Shown: piece after piece, positions 47,100 to 58,844 of the stretch
Numbering within the stretch: the first letter of the stretch is position 1
Layout: every line of letters starts with the position of its first letter
Program-made: the position numbers and the translations under genes
Assembly (NCBI RefSeq): GCF_042477335.2
Contig: NC_091256.1
Span: 43,851,001 to 43,915,000 of the forward strand
DNA from: Ovis canadensis
Lineage: Eukaryota > Chordata > Mammalia > Artiodactyla > Bovidae
DNA length: 64,000 nucleotides
Reading direction: 5' to 3'
The notes under the pieces: generated by a model
Databases searched by the model: none
What the model was told of the DNA's origin: nothing
What the model saw: the letters and a program-made list of their open reading frames with translations, nothing else

Positions 47100-47175
47100 T
47101 TGGGTTGACCAGAAAATTTGTTTGGGTTTTTCCCTAAGATGTTACAGAAAAACTCAAACTTTTTGGCCAATCCAA
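47100..47175. mobile_element. 76-bp mariner-derived MITE, intron 1
   Basis: TA borders (47098-47099, 47176-47177). Left end TTGGGTTGACCAGAAAATTT; right end read inward TTGGATTGGCCAAAAAGTTT. These match the ends of the 1.26-kb mariner at 23144-24407, with almost all of the interior deleted. The whole element can fold as a hairpin. Confidence 0.93.
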
Positions 47176-47177
47176 TA

Positions 47178-48437
47178 GTATAATTCTATACTCCATCCAT
47201 TTTTTCCGGTTATCTAAAATGTATACCTTGGTTCCTGTATCATGTTTCTTGGTCCCTTTTTGTGGAGCTGCTTTAACTCAATTATATCTTGACATTTTCC
47301 CTTTTAGATTGAGAGAGACAAGAACTAGCCTGTAAAACTCATTGCTATATGTATGTGAGGATATTTTTGAGGACTTTTGTTTATTATACTACAAGGTCTC
47401 TTATAAAGATCCACGGGTTAAATTTCAGATTTTTGTCCCAGGAAAAATTTTCTTCTGAACAACATTTTTTCTTCTAAAAAATATTTATGGATACTGTAAA
47501 TGATGAAACTGATTTTATTTCCTTATTTGCATTGCTTCCTAAAAGCTTCATGTTAAATTTGTGGTCCATCTTTCACAAATATGTAGATTTTTACCCTGGT
47601 GGCTTTTTATCTTTGCGAAAGTCAAAGAATGTGGGCTTCAGAATCAGATTGCGTTCAGATCTTGGTGCCACCATTCATTAGTTGTTTTTAAATCTGGGAA
47701 TCAGCTTAATCCTTGTAAGCATCAATTTCCCCATCTTCGAAATGTAATCGTGCCCTCATAGTGTTGCTGTGAAGATTACCAGGGAATAATTGATGTTGCA
47801 GTTCTTGACATGTCTTTAATACTCCATACTTTTTCCCACTTTCATATTCCCTGTGTTTCAATTCACCTACTTTAAAAAAAAATGATTTTATATTATTTAT
47901 AATATTTTATGTATTGTAATCTACCTAAGATATTTCTTGGAACAAGGCAGAGTAAGCATACAGAAGTGTTGGTTTCTTAGCACATTGTTTTTTACATAAA
48001 ATCTAGCAATTAAAAACTTTCACAATTGCTTTGCCATAACTATTTCAAAATTTACTGAGATTTTGAAACTAAACATAGGTGAAGATTTACTTTTAGTCTG
48101 TCTCACTTTCATTTTCTTCCCCTTTCACCTCAAACACCCATCATCAAGTCAATTTTCTGTACTCTTTGAGTAGATATGACAGTGGTTAAGATACATTTTT
48201 TTTTGTTGAAACCTCTTAGGTTAAAAGTTTCGCTATCATTTGAAATCTGTCACAAGACCAGAGAAGTGCATTCATTGTAAAACTACTTAATAAATAGGTT
48301 CCGCAGTTTGAAGAGCTAGACTTTTATGTGAGGTCAGGTCAGTTGAAGACATTTACAAAGAATTAGTTGTTTGTTATTGCTATGTGAGTTGCAAGAATGG
48401 AAAAAAAAGAAATTCTTTCTTCAATACTTCCTTCCAG
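47178..48437. other. Intron 1 3' end; MIR trace at 47.6-47.8 kb
   Basis: About 47620-47800 on + reads as reversed MIR (ATCAATTTCCCCATCTTCGA, GTGTTGCTGTGAAGATTACC). The last 30 bases form the polypyrimidine tract and acceptor for exon 2. Confidence 0.55.
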
Positions 48438-48552
48438 GCTGAGTCATCACTAGAGAGTGGGAAGGGCAGCAGCAGCAGCAGAGAATCCAAACCCCAAAGC
48501 TGGTATCACAAAGTACCGTTTCTCCAAGTTGGGGGCTCAGAGGGGAGCCATC
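48438..48552 (+). other. AKT3: AKT3 exon 2, 5'UTR part
   Basis: Begins after a good acceptor: a pyrimidine-rich tract ending CTTCCAG, with exon sequence GCTGAGTCATCACTAG. It matches the AKT3 leader as I recall it, including a short GCA/CAG run (about 48468-48482) and the CTCAGAGGGGAGCCATC stretch before the start. An in-frame TAG at 48451-48453 closes the reading frame upstream. After it the frame is open for 33 codons to the AUG, with GTG at 48457 as a possible near-cognate codon. The start context has A at -3 and A at +4, which is adequate. Confidence 0.88.
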
Positions 48553-48598
48553 ATGAGCGATGTTACCATTGTGAAAGAAGGTTGGGTTCAGAAGAGGG
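48553..48598 (+). CDS. AKT3: AKT3 (RAC-gamma serine/threonine kinase), first coding exon, partial
   Basis: The AUG at 48553 begins MSDVTIVKEGWVQKRG; the final Gly codon is split after its first base by a donor GTAAGT at 48599 (phase 1 intron). This is the start of the PH domain of AKT3. The WVQKRG segment separates it from AKT1 and AKT2, which have WLHKRG. AKT3 is a cytosolic kinase recruited to the plasma membrane by PIP3, then activated by PDK1 and mTORC2; it signals growth and survival and is important for brain size. Lys14, a phosphoinositide contact in the AKT1 PH domain, is encoded here, while residue 17, the site of known activating E17K changes, falls in the next exon. Family length is about 479 residues, so only some 3% of the protein is in the window. 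No frameshift or odd residue is seen. The ATG is chosen because it is the first in-frame ATG after the upstream in-frame stop. Confidence 0.96.
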
Positions 48599-49544
48599 GT
48601 AAGTGTTCAACAAAACTGAAAACAGTATGGTTGGTAAGTGTGCTAACACTTAGTTGTGTCCTGGAAGTCAGTATCTTTTTTTCTAATGTTGGAAACAAAG
48701 TAAACTGTGGCATACTATGTCCACTAAGATCTAGAAACCATATTTAACATGTGTTACGAGTTTGCTTGTTATTTCGGAATTCTTTGTAATACTTGATTTT
48801 GATCATTTATAATCAAATTAAGAAGGTTTGGTTTATCTGGTATGTTGTGTGCACATATGTTACAGAAAGTTTGTGTTGTATTTTTCTGTATTGTCCACAG
48901 ATTCTACAATCCAGAGAGATGTCTTTAGATGTCTAGAAAAATGTCTAACTTGTATTAAAGACAAGTAAATAAAAGTACTCAGTTACATTAAGCCATTTTT
49001 GGGTGGTGGCAGGGAAAAGGATTAAAGTAGTAGAGGCAGTATTCTCTCACAAACTCATGGATTCAGTAACCCTATAGTTAGATAAGTAAAGTCCTAAAGT
49101 AAAAGACCATTGTGCCCGCCCATGTATGTTTAATTTTGTATTTTAATTTTTCATGACCCACTTTTATTATTTTTTATTCACTCGTATTTTAGATAAATAA
49201 TTCAAATGCATTATTATTGCTTTTTAATACTAAAAAAAGCCTCTTGAATGTAAAGCTTAGTTTATCCTCCATGAGATCACCTACTAATGAGGTTAATGTG
49301 CTTATTTTGAAATCTAGACTAGAGTTTAGACTGGTTGCCAGGCAACTACTGTTTATCCACATGGCCAAATTCAGTAGGATGAAGATGGCTCCATTTTCAG
49401 AGCTTTAACTTCTTGTATATCTGTTTTCTAGTTAAAGGTTTCCTCTTAATAATTTTGTAATTTTTAATATTCTTTGAAGCTTTGTAGTTACTATTTAGGC
49501 TTAAAAGATGTTGTCAGTAGTTAAATATGATTACATATTAATGA
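48599..49544. other. Intron 2 start, nothing recognised
   Basis: AT-rich after the donor. No repeat or exon recognised. Confidence 0.45.
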
Positions 49545-50130
49545 GTTTTTTAAAAATAAGCCTTACTGAGTTGTAATTTACGTATAATAAACTTCACCTG
49601 TTTTAAGTGATAAATTCTGCTAAATTTGTACACTAGTGTAACAAATGCTACAACCATGATGTGGAACATTCCTGTTATACCAGAAAGTTCCCTCATTCCC
49701 CTATGCAGTCAGTCTTCGTCCTTGAACCGTGGCAACCACTGATTTGCTGTTACTGTAATTCTGCTTTTCTGGAAATTCATATAGGTAGAATCATAACAAT
49801 ATGTAGTCCTTTGGGTCTGGTTACTTTTACATAGTATAATACTTTACAGATCCATCTGTGTTGTTGTATATATCATTAGTTTATTCCTTTTTATTGTTGA
49901 GTAGTATATCACCATCTAGACATAACACAGTTTTTCTGTTTACCGGTTGGTGGGTTGTTTCGAGTCTTTGGCTGTTATGAATAAAGCTGCTGTGATCATT
50001 TGAGTACATATCTTTGTGTGATGTGTTTTCATTTTTCTTGAGTATTAACTTAAGAATGAGATTGCAGAGTCATATGGTAAGTATATGTTTAACTTTATAA
50101 AAACTGTTTCCCAAAGTGGCTATTTGTATT
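49545..50130 (-). mobile_element. L1-type LINE 3' region
   Basis: + strand reads ACTGAGTTGTAATTTACGTA, TTATTGTTGAGTAGTATATC and GCTGTTATGAATAAAGCTGC, the well-known reverse of old L1 sequence. Confidence 0.75.
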
Positions 50131-50577
50131 GTTAAAGTTTAATTTTTCCCATGTTATTCTCATAGTATAAATTTGGAAAGCATTTTCATATTTCAGTGCT
50201 GTATGAAAATTATTTAAAATTTTTTTAACTTGTCTGTTACATTTATATATTTTTTCCTTTTTTTGGATGGGGGGATGGCAAATCACTTAGACCTTTTGGA
50301 GTTTTATTTTATTAATCTCAAATATCTGCTCTCACAAGATAGTTGTGAGGGTTAAGTGAGTTAGTGGATGTGGATGTGTTCTGACAATTCTTAAGGTATT
50401 ACTATCACCGCATTTTATCAAGGTATTAGGAGTGGTTCTTGAGTCTTATTTAATTGTGTCTTGTCTGAAATACTAAAATAGAAGTTTGGTATGTTGTGCA
50501 TGGTGTACAGAATAAAGAAAAAATGAAAGTGAATTCTCAGTGTTTTTCCTGTATTGTTTAGTGAATACGATTGTAAC

Positions 50578-50619
<42 letters not shown>

Positions 50620-51430
50620 ATTTTGGGAAATAATGGTCATAGAAACATAAGAATTTGAGGTACACAAGGTATAGAATGAAAAGTAACTCTGACTCTTCCA
50701 ACTAGTTTCTCGCTTTAGAGAGAACTTTTTTATTTTTAATTCTGCTGATTATTATCCCAGTTTTATATATAATATGCTAAACCTTATTTTTGGTAAATCT
50801 TAAGTAATCTACTATATCTTCATTGAGAAAAATAAAAAATTTTAACTTTTAATACTTATTTTCTCCCATCCGTTTTTTTAATTTTTTGGTGTTTGTGGTT
50901 AAACTTCTAGCTTTTGCACTACTAATTCTAGAAAGTTTTTAGACGTTGACTCTAAACTTGCCACTTTATAAGTTGAGAACAAGTGATACCCCTCCCAATC
51001 TTTTCCTTTGAATTCCATATTCCCTTCCCATTTTATGTCAACTGTAACATTGATTTTATATTTTTAAGGTTTATAATAGTTGCTGCTTCTAAAAAGCAGT
51101 AATCTATATTATGATTATGTATATATTACTGCTAAACAAAGTAGTATGATGGGATCCTTAGAGAAGAGGTGGATTTTTGTACTCTATTGATATTCAGGAT
51201 CATCCCATACTTTAGTTTGGCTTCTAGTATGGCATATCACTTTTTTCTGGATTTTCCAGTGACCACATTTCCCCCCTGTTGGTAGAAGAGCCGTCTTCAT
51301 CATATCACTTGGTTATCAAGCTTTTTAATCATGCTATTTGTGGAAGTTCTAAGATAAACTGACTTTTCTGGGAATGATGCTTAGCTAGTGTCACATTATT
51401 TAATTGCATTCCTGGATAAATTCTTTGCTT
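50131..51430. other. Intron 2 DNA with a MIR trace
   Basis: About 50320-50370 keeps TAGTTGTGAGGGTTAAGTGA (MIR, minus). Otherwise nothing recognised. Confidence 0.4.
50581..50618 (+). repeat. (TG)n microsatellite
   Basis: About 19 uninterrupted TG units. Confidence 0.95.
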
Positions 51431-52785
51431 TCTTAGCTCTCGTGTCTGTCTTCTTTTTGTTTTGGATTTATTTTCAGCTTTCTGGAGTATTTCCTGAAGT
51501 CACTTTTTCAGAAAGAATGTGTGTGGGTACTTGCCAACACCATGTTTGAAATGTCCTTTTCATTTTTGCACCTGTACATGCCTTGGCTGGGTGTAAAATT
51601 AGGTTTAAAATAATTGTCCTTCAGCATTTTGAAGGTTGTGTTTCATTACCTTTTAGTAATGTTTTACTGATAAGAGATTTGATGCTATTATAGAACAGTA
51701 TTTTTGTAGGTAACCTGATTTGTATTTTGGAAGCTTTTTGTGTTGATGCCTTTTTATCCTTGGCATTATAAAATTTGAAGAGGATGAGTATAGTCCTTTT
51801 AAATTTTTTCCATAAAGCATTTGTTAGACCCTTTGAAAATGAGCTGTGTCTTTAGTTCTGAGAAATCTTCTGTATTTCTTTCATTATTTTTCCTTTCTAT
51901 GTTCTTTGTGTTCTTTCCACATTGTTTCCCCTAGAACTTCCATACCAAAGTCTGTTTTAAAGTTTATTTTGTTTTACATCTCTTTGTTTCTTTTTGTCTA
52001 TTTGTTCTGAGAGATTTTCTTGACTGTTCTATAACTCTTTATTGAATTACTTATCTCAACTCAAGTTGAAGTTCAGCTTATCCCTCCAACTCTTTGCGAC
52101 CCCATGGACTACAGTACATCAGGCCTTCCTGTCCATCACCAAATGTTGCTCAAACTCCTGTCCATTGAGTCGGTGATGCCATCCACCCATCTCATCCTCT
52201 GTCATCCCCTTCTCCTCCCACCTTCAATCTTTCCCAGCGTCAGGGTCTTTTCAGATGAGTCAGTTCTTTGCATCAGGTGGTCAAAGTACTGGAGTTTCAG
52301 CTTTAGCATCAGTCCTTCCGATGAATATTCAGGACTGATTTCCTTTAGGATGGACTGGTTGGCTCTCCTTGCAATCCAAGGGACTCTCAAGAGTCTTCTC
52401 CAACACCACAGTTCAAAAGTATCAATTCTTCAGCGCTCAGCTTGCTTTATAGTCCAAGTCAGCTATTACTTTATATTTCTGGGAATTTTGTCTCATTCAT
52501 GGTCACTTGCTCTTATTTTATATATAAATATAATGCAAATTTTAATCTTAGGACACTAAGTAGGTTGTAAATTTTTTCTCCTCATCGAATAACTCTTCCA
52601 ATTTGTTTATTCTGGTTCTTTTTGATGGTGGTAGTTGTTTCTTCAGGTGTCTGGTCATCCTTATTTGTCTGTATATACTTCTGAATTGAAGACCAGAATT
52701 ACAGATAGTGCCCTCTCTTTTTACACAGTGGGGATTAGTGATGTTGGTGTTTAACTGTGCTCTTAAAAGGTTTAGTTGAAACATT
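51431..52785 (-). mobile_element. Probable old L1 5' region, split by BovB
   Basis: Phrases such as TTTCCATAAAGCATTTGTTA and TCTTCAGGTGTCTGGTCATC resemble reversed old L1 5' sequence on both sides of the BovB piece at 52060-52458. Assignment is tentative. Confidence 0.4.
52060..52458 (-). mobile_element. BovB (RTE) 3' fragment
   Basis: Minus-strand copy of about 400 bp: CTTTGCGACCCCATGGACTA, TTCCTGTCCATCACCAAATG, GAGTCAGTTCTTTGCATCAG. The minus-strand frame at 52202-52390 is a worn piece of the BovB protein. Confidence 0.93.
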
Positions 52786-54879
52786 AGAAAAAACCAAATT
52801 AGGCATATTTTTCTTCTACCCTTAATTTATTCATTTAGACATTTTCAGTGTTATCTTAATAATAATGTTTTGTTTTAGTCAGGCAAATGTCATGTAGTCT
52901 GTTGTTGTTTGGCTATATTTTGGTTCAGAGAATTTATTCTAAAGGATTGTTAGGATTTGCTGCTTGCTTATTACCCTGGGTAGATTATTATCACCTGAAC
53001 TTCGGTGTACTCATTTGAAAATAAATATGATCTGCCTTCTTTACCTTACAGTGTGATTGTAGGCATTGCAAAATAATTTATTTAGAGGAGTGGTTTCAGA
53101 CTCTTAAACTATAAATAGATATAGAAAAAGTTGTAATATAGTTCTTACTTTGTCAGTCCCTTTTCTTAAGTTTGTATTTATGAATCAGTTATTAGCTCCT
53201 GTCCATGTATAGTCTCATTGTATTTGTACTTTTTAATGTGAACAAGCTAATAAGCTAATATTGCTCTTTAGCTAATATCTTAGAATAGGGAAAGAAAGAC
53301 TTAAAGGTAATTATTGATATTATGTAGGATAAATGCTTTTCTGACTGTGGCTATAAGTGATATATCAGTAGTGAAAACTTTTTTCCTCTACTTATCCAAA
53401 ATCATGAGTATTGAGATAACACATTAATTTAGTATTGTTGGTGTTAGAAATTACAATAAAAGAAACATCAGTTGCAAACTGGAGTATTACCTGCATTTTC
53501 CTTCTTAGTGGTCCTAGGAGAGTACCTAGCAGTTTGGCTGCACATCAGAATAAGAGGTATTTGCATATATATCAGACACTTCTTAAATTACTTTTTCAAA
53601 GATCAGCCTGTGGGTATACTCTGGGTAACTTAAAATCTTTAAACTAGGTGTCAAAAGTTTTGCTTTCTTAGTTTCCATTACAGCTAGTAGTAATATTGGC
53701 TCTGAAGAAACTTAACTGTATTAATAAAATGGGAAATTTTAACCTGCTTAAAAGGTTTAAATTCTAGAAATATGTATATTTTAATAATGTTGCATAAGGG
53801 CTTATTGTAGTTTATAAAATTTTGTTTGGTTAATAGTACTGTTTCTTAAAAACTTAAATAGTCTATTAATGTGGAGAGCCAGTTCCTTTGATAGCAAGTT
53901 AAAATTTGTAATGTGTTTTTAGTCAATTCATCATCTTACTGTTCTGAAATTAGTACAAATATAAGAGGTCGTTTTAAAGCATTTTGATTGATGAAAATGC
54001 TGCATGATGTGTTAATTCCTTACACTTTTTGTTGTTTTAGTATCTAACAAATTGAACTTCATGTTATGTTCTGTGTGTGTAACCAGCTTGTGTTTTCAAA
54101 GAACTTTTTCCCTAGTTGCCTTGTGATTATTATAGTTTCCATTCAGGGATGCCCATTGTCCATAAACTGGGTCCTTTGAATGATATTTGTCTTACACTGT
54201 ATGAAATGGTTTGCGTAGATGAACTAGAATGTTAGTATTTGGTGATTCTTAGCTAAAACTTTATATGTTTATGAGTTTTTTTACAAAACAGCTTAATCCC
54301 CACTGTGCAAAGTATACCTCTGTAGCAAAGATTGTAAGATAGGTTATGGTTTAATGTGTGCTGTGATCTAGTTAATTTTAAGTTATTACAGAGAAAACAA
54401 AAGTGCCTTTTTGGGGGTGCTTTTCTAAGTCCAGGGGCCTTTCCTTCTCTTTTAATTTGTATATACTTATGTACATTTTGTTCATATCTTATTCACAAAG
54501 TGACTTTTGAAATAAATTATGAAGTGATTAAGAAAAGAGAAGACGACAGCATGATTTCCTGTTTACTAGTCAGTAGCAAGCATTTTCCATAGAGAGTGAA
54601 GAGCTGTGGTAGTGACTACATAAACCACATGGTAGATTAGAGAAGCTCACTTTGACTATTGACATTACAGGAGGAGCAGAAACGTGGACAAGTTAAATTT
54701 ATTTTCTAATTGCATTAAACTTGGAGATTTAATGTATCTACAGTGATGTGAGATTTGTTCTTCCTCTTGTTTCAGTGTGTTTGTTTTGAAAGTGTTAACC
54801 ACGTCAACCAAATGGAGAGAAACCAAATGGAGAGAACGATTGGATAGTTCATACACATTCTAGAGTGTAAAATTGCTGT
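52786..54879. other. Intron 2 DNA, nothing recognised
   Basis: About 2 kb without a recognised repeat or exon; AT-rich. Confidence 0.45.
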
Positions 54880-55830
54880 TACCTGCCTTCCCAATCCACA
54901 ATTGAGTTTGTATATTGACTTTGTATTCTACAGTCTCATTAAATTCACTTTTTAATATTAGTTGACTTTAAAGGTTTTGTGTTGTTAGTCAAGTCATCTG
55001 CAAAGAGCTACAGTTCTGTTTCTCCCTTTCCAGGCTTTATGCCTTTAATTAATTTTTCTAGTCTTATTTCACTGGTTAGGACCTTTAGTACACTGTTGAG
55101 TGTAATTGGTGAGAGTGGACATTTTTGCCTTAATTCTTAAATTTCATATTAGCCTTAGGATTTCACTGCTGTCTTTTATTGAGTTGAGAAAGTTCCCTTC
55201 TATTCCTAGTTTGCTGAGAACTTTTATCATGAGTGGGTATTCAGTTTTTTCAAGAGATTTTCCAGCACCTGTTGAAATGACCATTTAACTTTTCTCATTA
55301 CTGTTTTAATATGTTAATATGGCATACTACTTTGATTGCTGGAATAAACCCTTTTGGTCGTGATGTACTGTCTTTAATATATTAACAATTTTGATTCACT
55401 AATATTTTGTTAAGGATCCTTTTATACATTTATCAAAATATTGATCTATAAAAGTTTTGCATAATAGTTATGCTAGACTAATAAAATAGGTTGAGAATCC
55501 CCTCCTTGATATTTGAAGGAATTTGCAAAAGATGAGTTTTATTTCTTCCTTATATGTTTGCTAAACTGCAGTCAGTGAAGCCGTCTGGGTTGGAGCTTTT
55601 TAAAATAATACATTCAGTTTATTTAATAGATACAGGAATATTCAGATTTTGTTTCATCTTGTGAAGTTTGACTAAATTGTGTATTTTAAGGAATTTGTTC
55701 ATTTTCTCTAAATTGATTTATTGTCTGTTAACCTGACTTTAGGATTTTCCTGGAGTTGATTTCTGTTGACAGCTCTTCTTCTTTGTCTGTGATTGTATTT
55801 TCTTGTTACTTCACATGTCTGATATATAGT
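54880..55830 (-). mobile_element. L1 ORF2 (RT region) remnant
   Basis: + strand is reversed L1 ORF2: GTCATCTGCAAAGAGCTACA, TTGAGTGTAATTGGTGAGAG, GATGTACTGTCTTTAATATA, GCCGTCTGGGTTGGAGCTTT. Frames broken. Confidence 0.85.
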
Positions 55831-57552
55831 TCATTGTGTTGATGTGTTATACAGACTCTTGATCTCTTATTTCCTACTGAAGACTGCTGCTTTTTGTTTT
55901 AATTGATACTTACCTCAATTTTATTGTTTCTTTACTTCATTTTCTCTGTTGTGAAAAGCAGTTAAAATCTCTGCTTTTTGCCTCAATATTTTGCTTTCTG
56001 TGTTTTGGCTCTTTTTTTTTTTTAAATGCATGTATTATTCAGGGGTTAGCTAGAATTTGGGCAGAGTTTACATGTAGGTGTTGGGGCTCCTCCTCTGTGT
56101 CTTCCTGTCTTGTGGGGTATTCTCATTTTCTAGTCATGAAAAGTTTTTGGCAGCTCTGAGCTCCAATCTGACTCCTTTAAGCAACATGACTGTGATTTTT
56201 TGTCGAAGTTTTATCTACACTAATCTCAAGAAATGGAGGAGCCTCTCAAGCAACAAGTCATATAAAAATGTAAATCTCATCCAGTGCAGTCAATTCTCTT
56301 CTTTCAGGGGTAACTGTCCCCAGTTTCTGCTTGCTTTTGGTGCTTTCCACTGCCTTCAGATAGTTTTTATTTTAGTATTTTGTACAGGATTTATAACTTT
56401 TAAGTATGGGAAAGTTAGCTTAATATAAGTCACCCTACAGTCAATGAAAGTGGAACTCTGTTAGACGTATGTTTTAATTTATAGATGTAAAGTTTAAGCT
56501 TTGTAAGTCACTAAGTTTTGTTATTTGTTAATTTAATTACTCATAACAAATTAAGAGGAGTAGAAACTTCATCTATCTGTATAACCGAGGAAACTAATGG
56601 TTTAAACCATCTGAGCTCCAGTCACCTGGAAACATAGCTAAACCTTTTCTCCAGTAAATTTGTAGAATTTTAAACTAGAGGAGTCTTTGGAAGTTGTCTA
56701 GTCTTAACACCTGTTTATCTTGCAGTTTCAAGAACAGGTCAGTTTTGGAGTTGAGGCAGAGCAGGGCCAGTAGTGGAACCACTGTATTGCCAGTTTTATG
56801 ATACTTCATATTTTGTTCCTTTCCTGTCACTTAGGAATATACTGGAGTTCTTTTTAAAAAAGCTATTATTAGTACTCGGTGAGGGAGTAGGTAAGAACTG
56901 TAGAACAGGAGGCTTTAAAAATCTCTAAGAATGGAAAAGGGAGTAGCTTCCATCTGTTGGAAACCTCATGTCCCTGTGGGGAGCGCAGGGACGCTGTCTC
57001 TGTTGAACTCACCTATGTTAGCTGCCTTGGGGAACTTGGCACTGATGTGATGGCCGTGCACCGACTACTGTATCTTCTTAAAGATATGTTTTTACTTATG
57101 CTGGTTTTTCTGCTTGGCGTTTTCTTCCCTTCTGTCTTTGTTAGATATTTTGATTCTAATATCGTCCTGATGTTTTGCCCGATCACAGTCTTAGAGAGTG
57201 AGAATGACTTCTCTTGTCTCTAACACATTCCTGCCTTGTCTTGCTTTAGGCTTCTGATTGACTAGTTACTACATAGATACACTATTTTACCTTCTCCAAA
57301 ATAAATTCCCTGAGGGCAGGACCCTTGTCCAGTACAACTACATTTCTTCCCCCGTAGGGTCTACCAGTACCTTGAACATAGCTCTTAATCTTTCTTTGAC
57401 AAATGAATAAGGAAGAGGAAAAAACAATTCTAGATGTTCAAATATCAGTATGTCACAGATACCAGGGCTTAGAACTCAATTTGGGACAGCTGAGGCAGGG
57501 CAGGGAATACAGAATAGACAGTCACAGTTACGGAAGTAGCCTGTGCCTAGGA
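55831..57552. other. Intron 2 DNA, weak repeat traces
   Basis: The L1-like composition fades after about 55.9 kb. About 57295-57415 has an L2/MIR-like phrase (CCCTGAGGGCAGGACCCTTG). No exon. Confidence 0.4.
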
Positions 57553-57705
57553 TGTGCTTCCCAGGCGGCACAGTGGTAGAGTCTGCCTGCCAGTGCAGGA
57601 GACACAAGAGGTGAGGAGTCGATCCCTGGGTCACGTGGGGCCCCTGGAGTAGGAAACGGAACCTGCTCCAGTGTCTTGCCTGGAAAATTCCGTGGACAGA
57701 GGAGC
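57553..57705 (+). mobile_element. Bov-tA SINE
   Basis: Head GTGCTTCCCAGGCGGCAC to TGGACAGAGGAGC, then an unusual C-rich and CA-rich tail (57706-57780). The last BovB-derived part is missing. Confidence 0.88.
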
Positions 57706-57855
57706 TGCTCCCCCCGCCCCCCCACCCCTCACACGCACGCACCCTACACAAACACGTCCCCCCCACACACAGACACACACTCCTAGAATAGGATTTTGGG
57801 ATTCCAGATCAGGTCATACATTTATCATTGTATTGTGCTTTTGTGTATAGGGACT

Positions 57856-58132
57856 GCTGCTGCTGCTAAGTCACTTTAGTCGTGTCTAACTCTGTGTGAC
57901 CCCGTAGATGATGGCAGCCCACCAGGCTCCCCAGTCCCTGGGATTCTCCAGGCAAGAACACTGGAGTGGGTTGCCATTTCCTTCTCCAATGCATGAAAGT
58001 GAAAAGTGAAAGTGAAGTAGCTCAGCTGTGTCTGACTCGTAGCGACCCCGTGGACTGCAGCCCACCAGCTTCCTCCATCCATGGGGTTTTCCAGGCAAGA
58101 GTACTGGAGTGGGTCGCCAGTGCCTTCTCCAG
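57856..58132 (-). mobile_element. Bov-A2 SINE with perfect 10-bp target duplication
   Basis: Flanked by TATAGGGACT at 57846-57855 and 58133-58142. Two monomers with the GTGAAAAGTGAAAGTG linker and a four-unit CTG tail. The intact duplication suggests a fairly recent insertion. Confidence 0.95.
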
Positions 58133-58142
58133 TATAGGGACT

Positions 58143-58552
58143 AATGGAGTAGAAATTAGAACTGACTGAATGGTTATTTCTGGCAGAGGTGGCTGGGAAG
58201 ATCCCTCATAGTCCCAGAATAGGTGAGTATATAAGTTATCTTAACCAGGTAAGTGAGACACTGTAGTGAAAAATGCAGTAGTGATCACAGTTCTGAAAGA
58301 TTTGTTCATATTAAGGTATAATTTTTGCTCTACTCATAGAACTGAGAAGTGCTTCCACATTCATGAAACTTAACTTTTCAAGCCTATGAGGAGAATCTTT
58401 TCTGATATGTTTCTGATGGATCATTTATTGAAACTAAAATCTCATTGTATAAGGCATAGCTGTTTCATTATGTAATAGCTCTGAGCACTAGTAGTCTTTA
58501 TTTTGCCTTCCTGAGCAGTAAAAAAAACACAAAGTTCTGTTTTCCCTGTGAT
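58143..58552. other. Intron 2 DNA, nothing recognised
   Basis: No repeat or exon recognised. Confidence 0.4.
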
Positions 58553-58564
58553 AGGCCTTCAGAT

Positions 58565-58676
58565 TGGAGAAGGAAATGGCAACCCACTCAAGTATTCTTG
58601 TCTGGGAAATCCTGTAAACAGGAGCTTGGCGGGCTACTGTCCATGGTGTTGGCAAAAGAACTTAAGGCAACAAATA
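58565..58676 (+). mobile_element. Bov-A SINE fragment with 12-bp target duplication
   Basis: Flanked by AGGCCTTCAGAT at 58553-58564 and 58677-58688. Starts TGGAGAAGGAAATGGCAACC; 3' end diverged. Confidence 0.88.
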
Positions 58677-58844
58677 AGGCCTTCAGATATTCAAGATCAC
58701 TGTAATGTCTTCCCTAAAATCTTCTTTCTAAGCAAAAAGTTCTGTTCTCTTTAGTTTGTTTATTGTACGACGTGGCTTCTAGCTCTCTCGTGCATGATCT
58801 TCGGTGTCCTCTTACGGAGATATGTTTGTCCTGAAATGTGGTGT

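Larger units (their letters stand above)
38155..48437 (+). other. AKT3: AKT3 intron 1 (10,283 bp)
   Basis: Bounded by the donor GTAACA at 38155 and the acceptor TTCCTTCCAG ending at 48437. The first half (to 43,353) is AT-rich below the island and lacks recognisable ruminant SINE or BovB copies; only worn MIR traces are seen. The second half holds one Bov-tA, a BovB scrap, a TA-flanked MITE-like element (45967-46309) and a 76-bp mariner MITE. No convincing exon was seen inside it. Confidence 0.8.

Noticed and set aside
48599-48747. Extension of the AKT3 frame beyond 48598
   Set aside because: The frame runs on by chance past a strong GTAAGT donor; the residues after it do not continue the AKT PH domain.
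52104-52559. 151-residue + frame
   Set aside because: Antisense reading of a BovB fragment.
56957-57223. 88-residue + frame with a hydrophobic stretch
   Set aside because: No splice signals, homology or conservation evidence; lies in intron DNA and looks like a chance frame.
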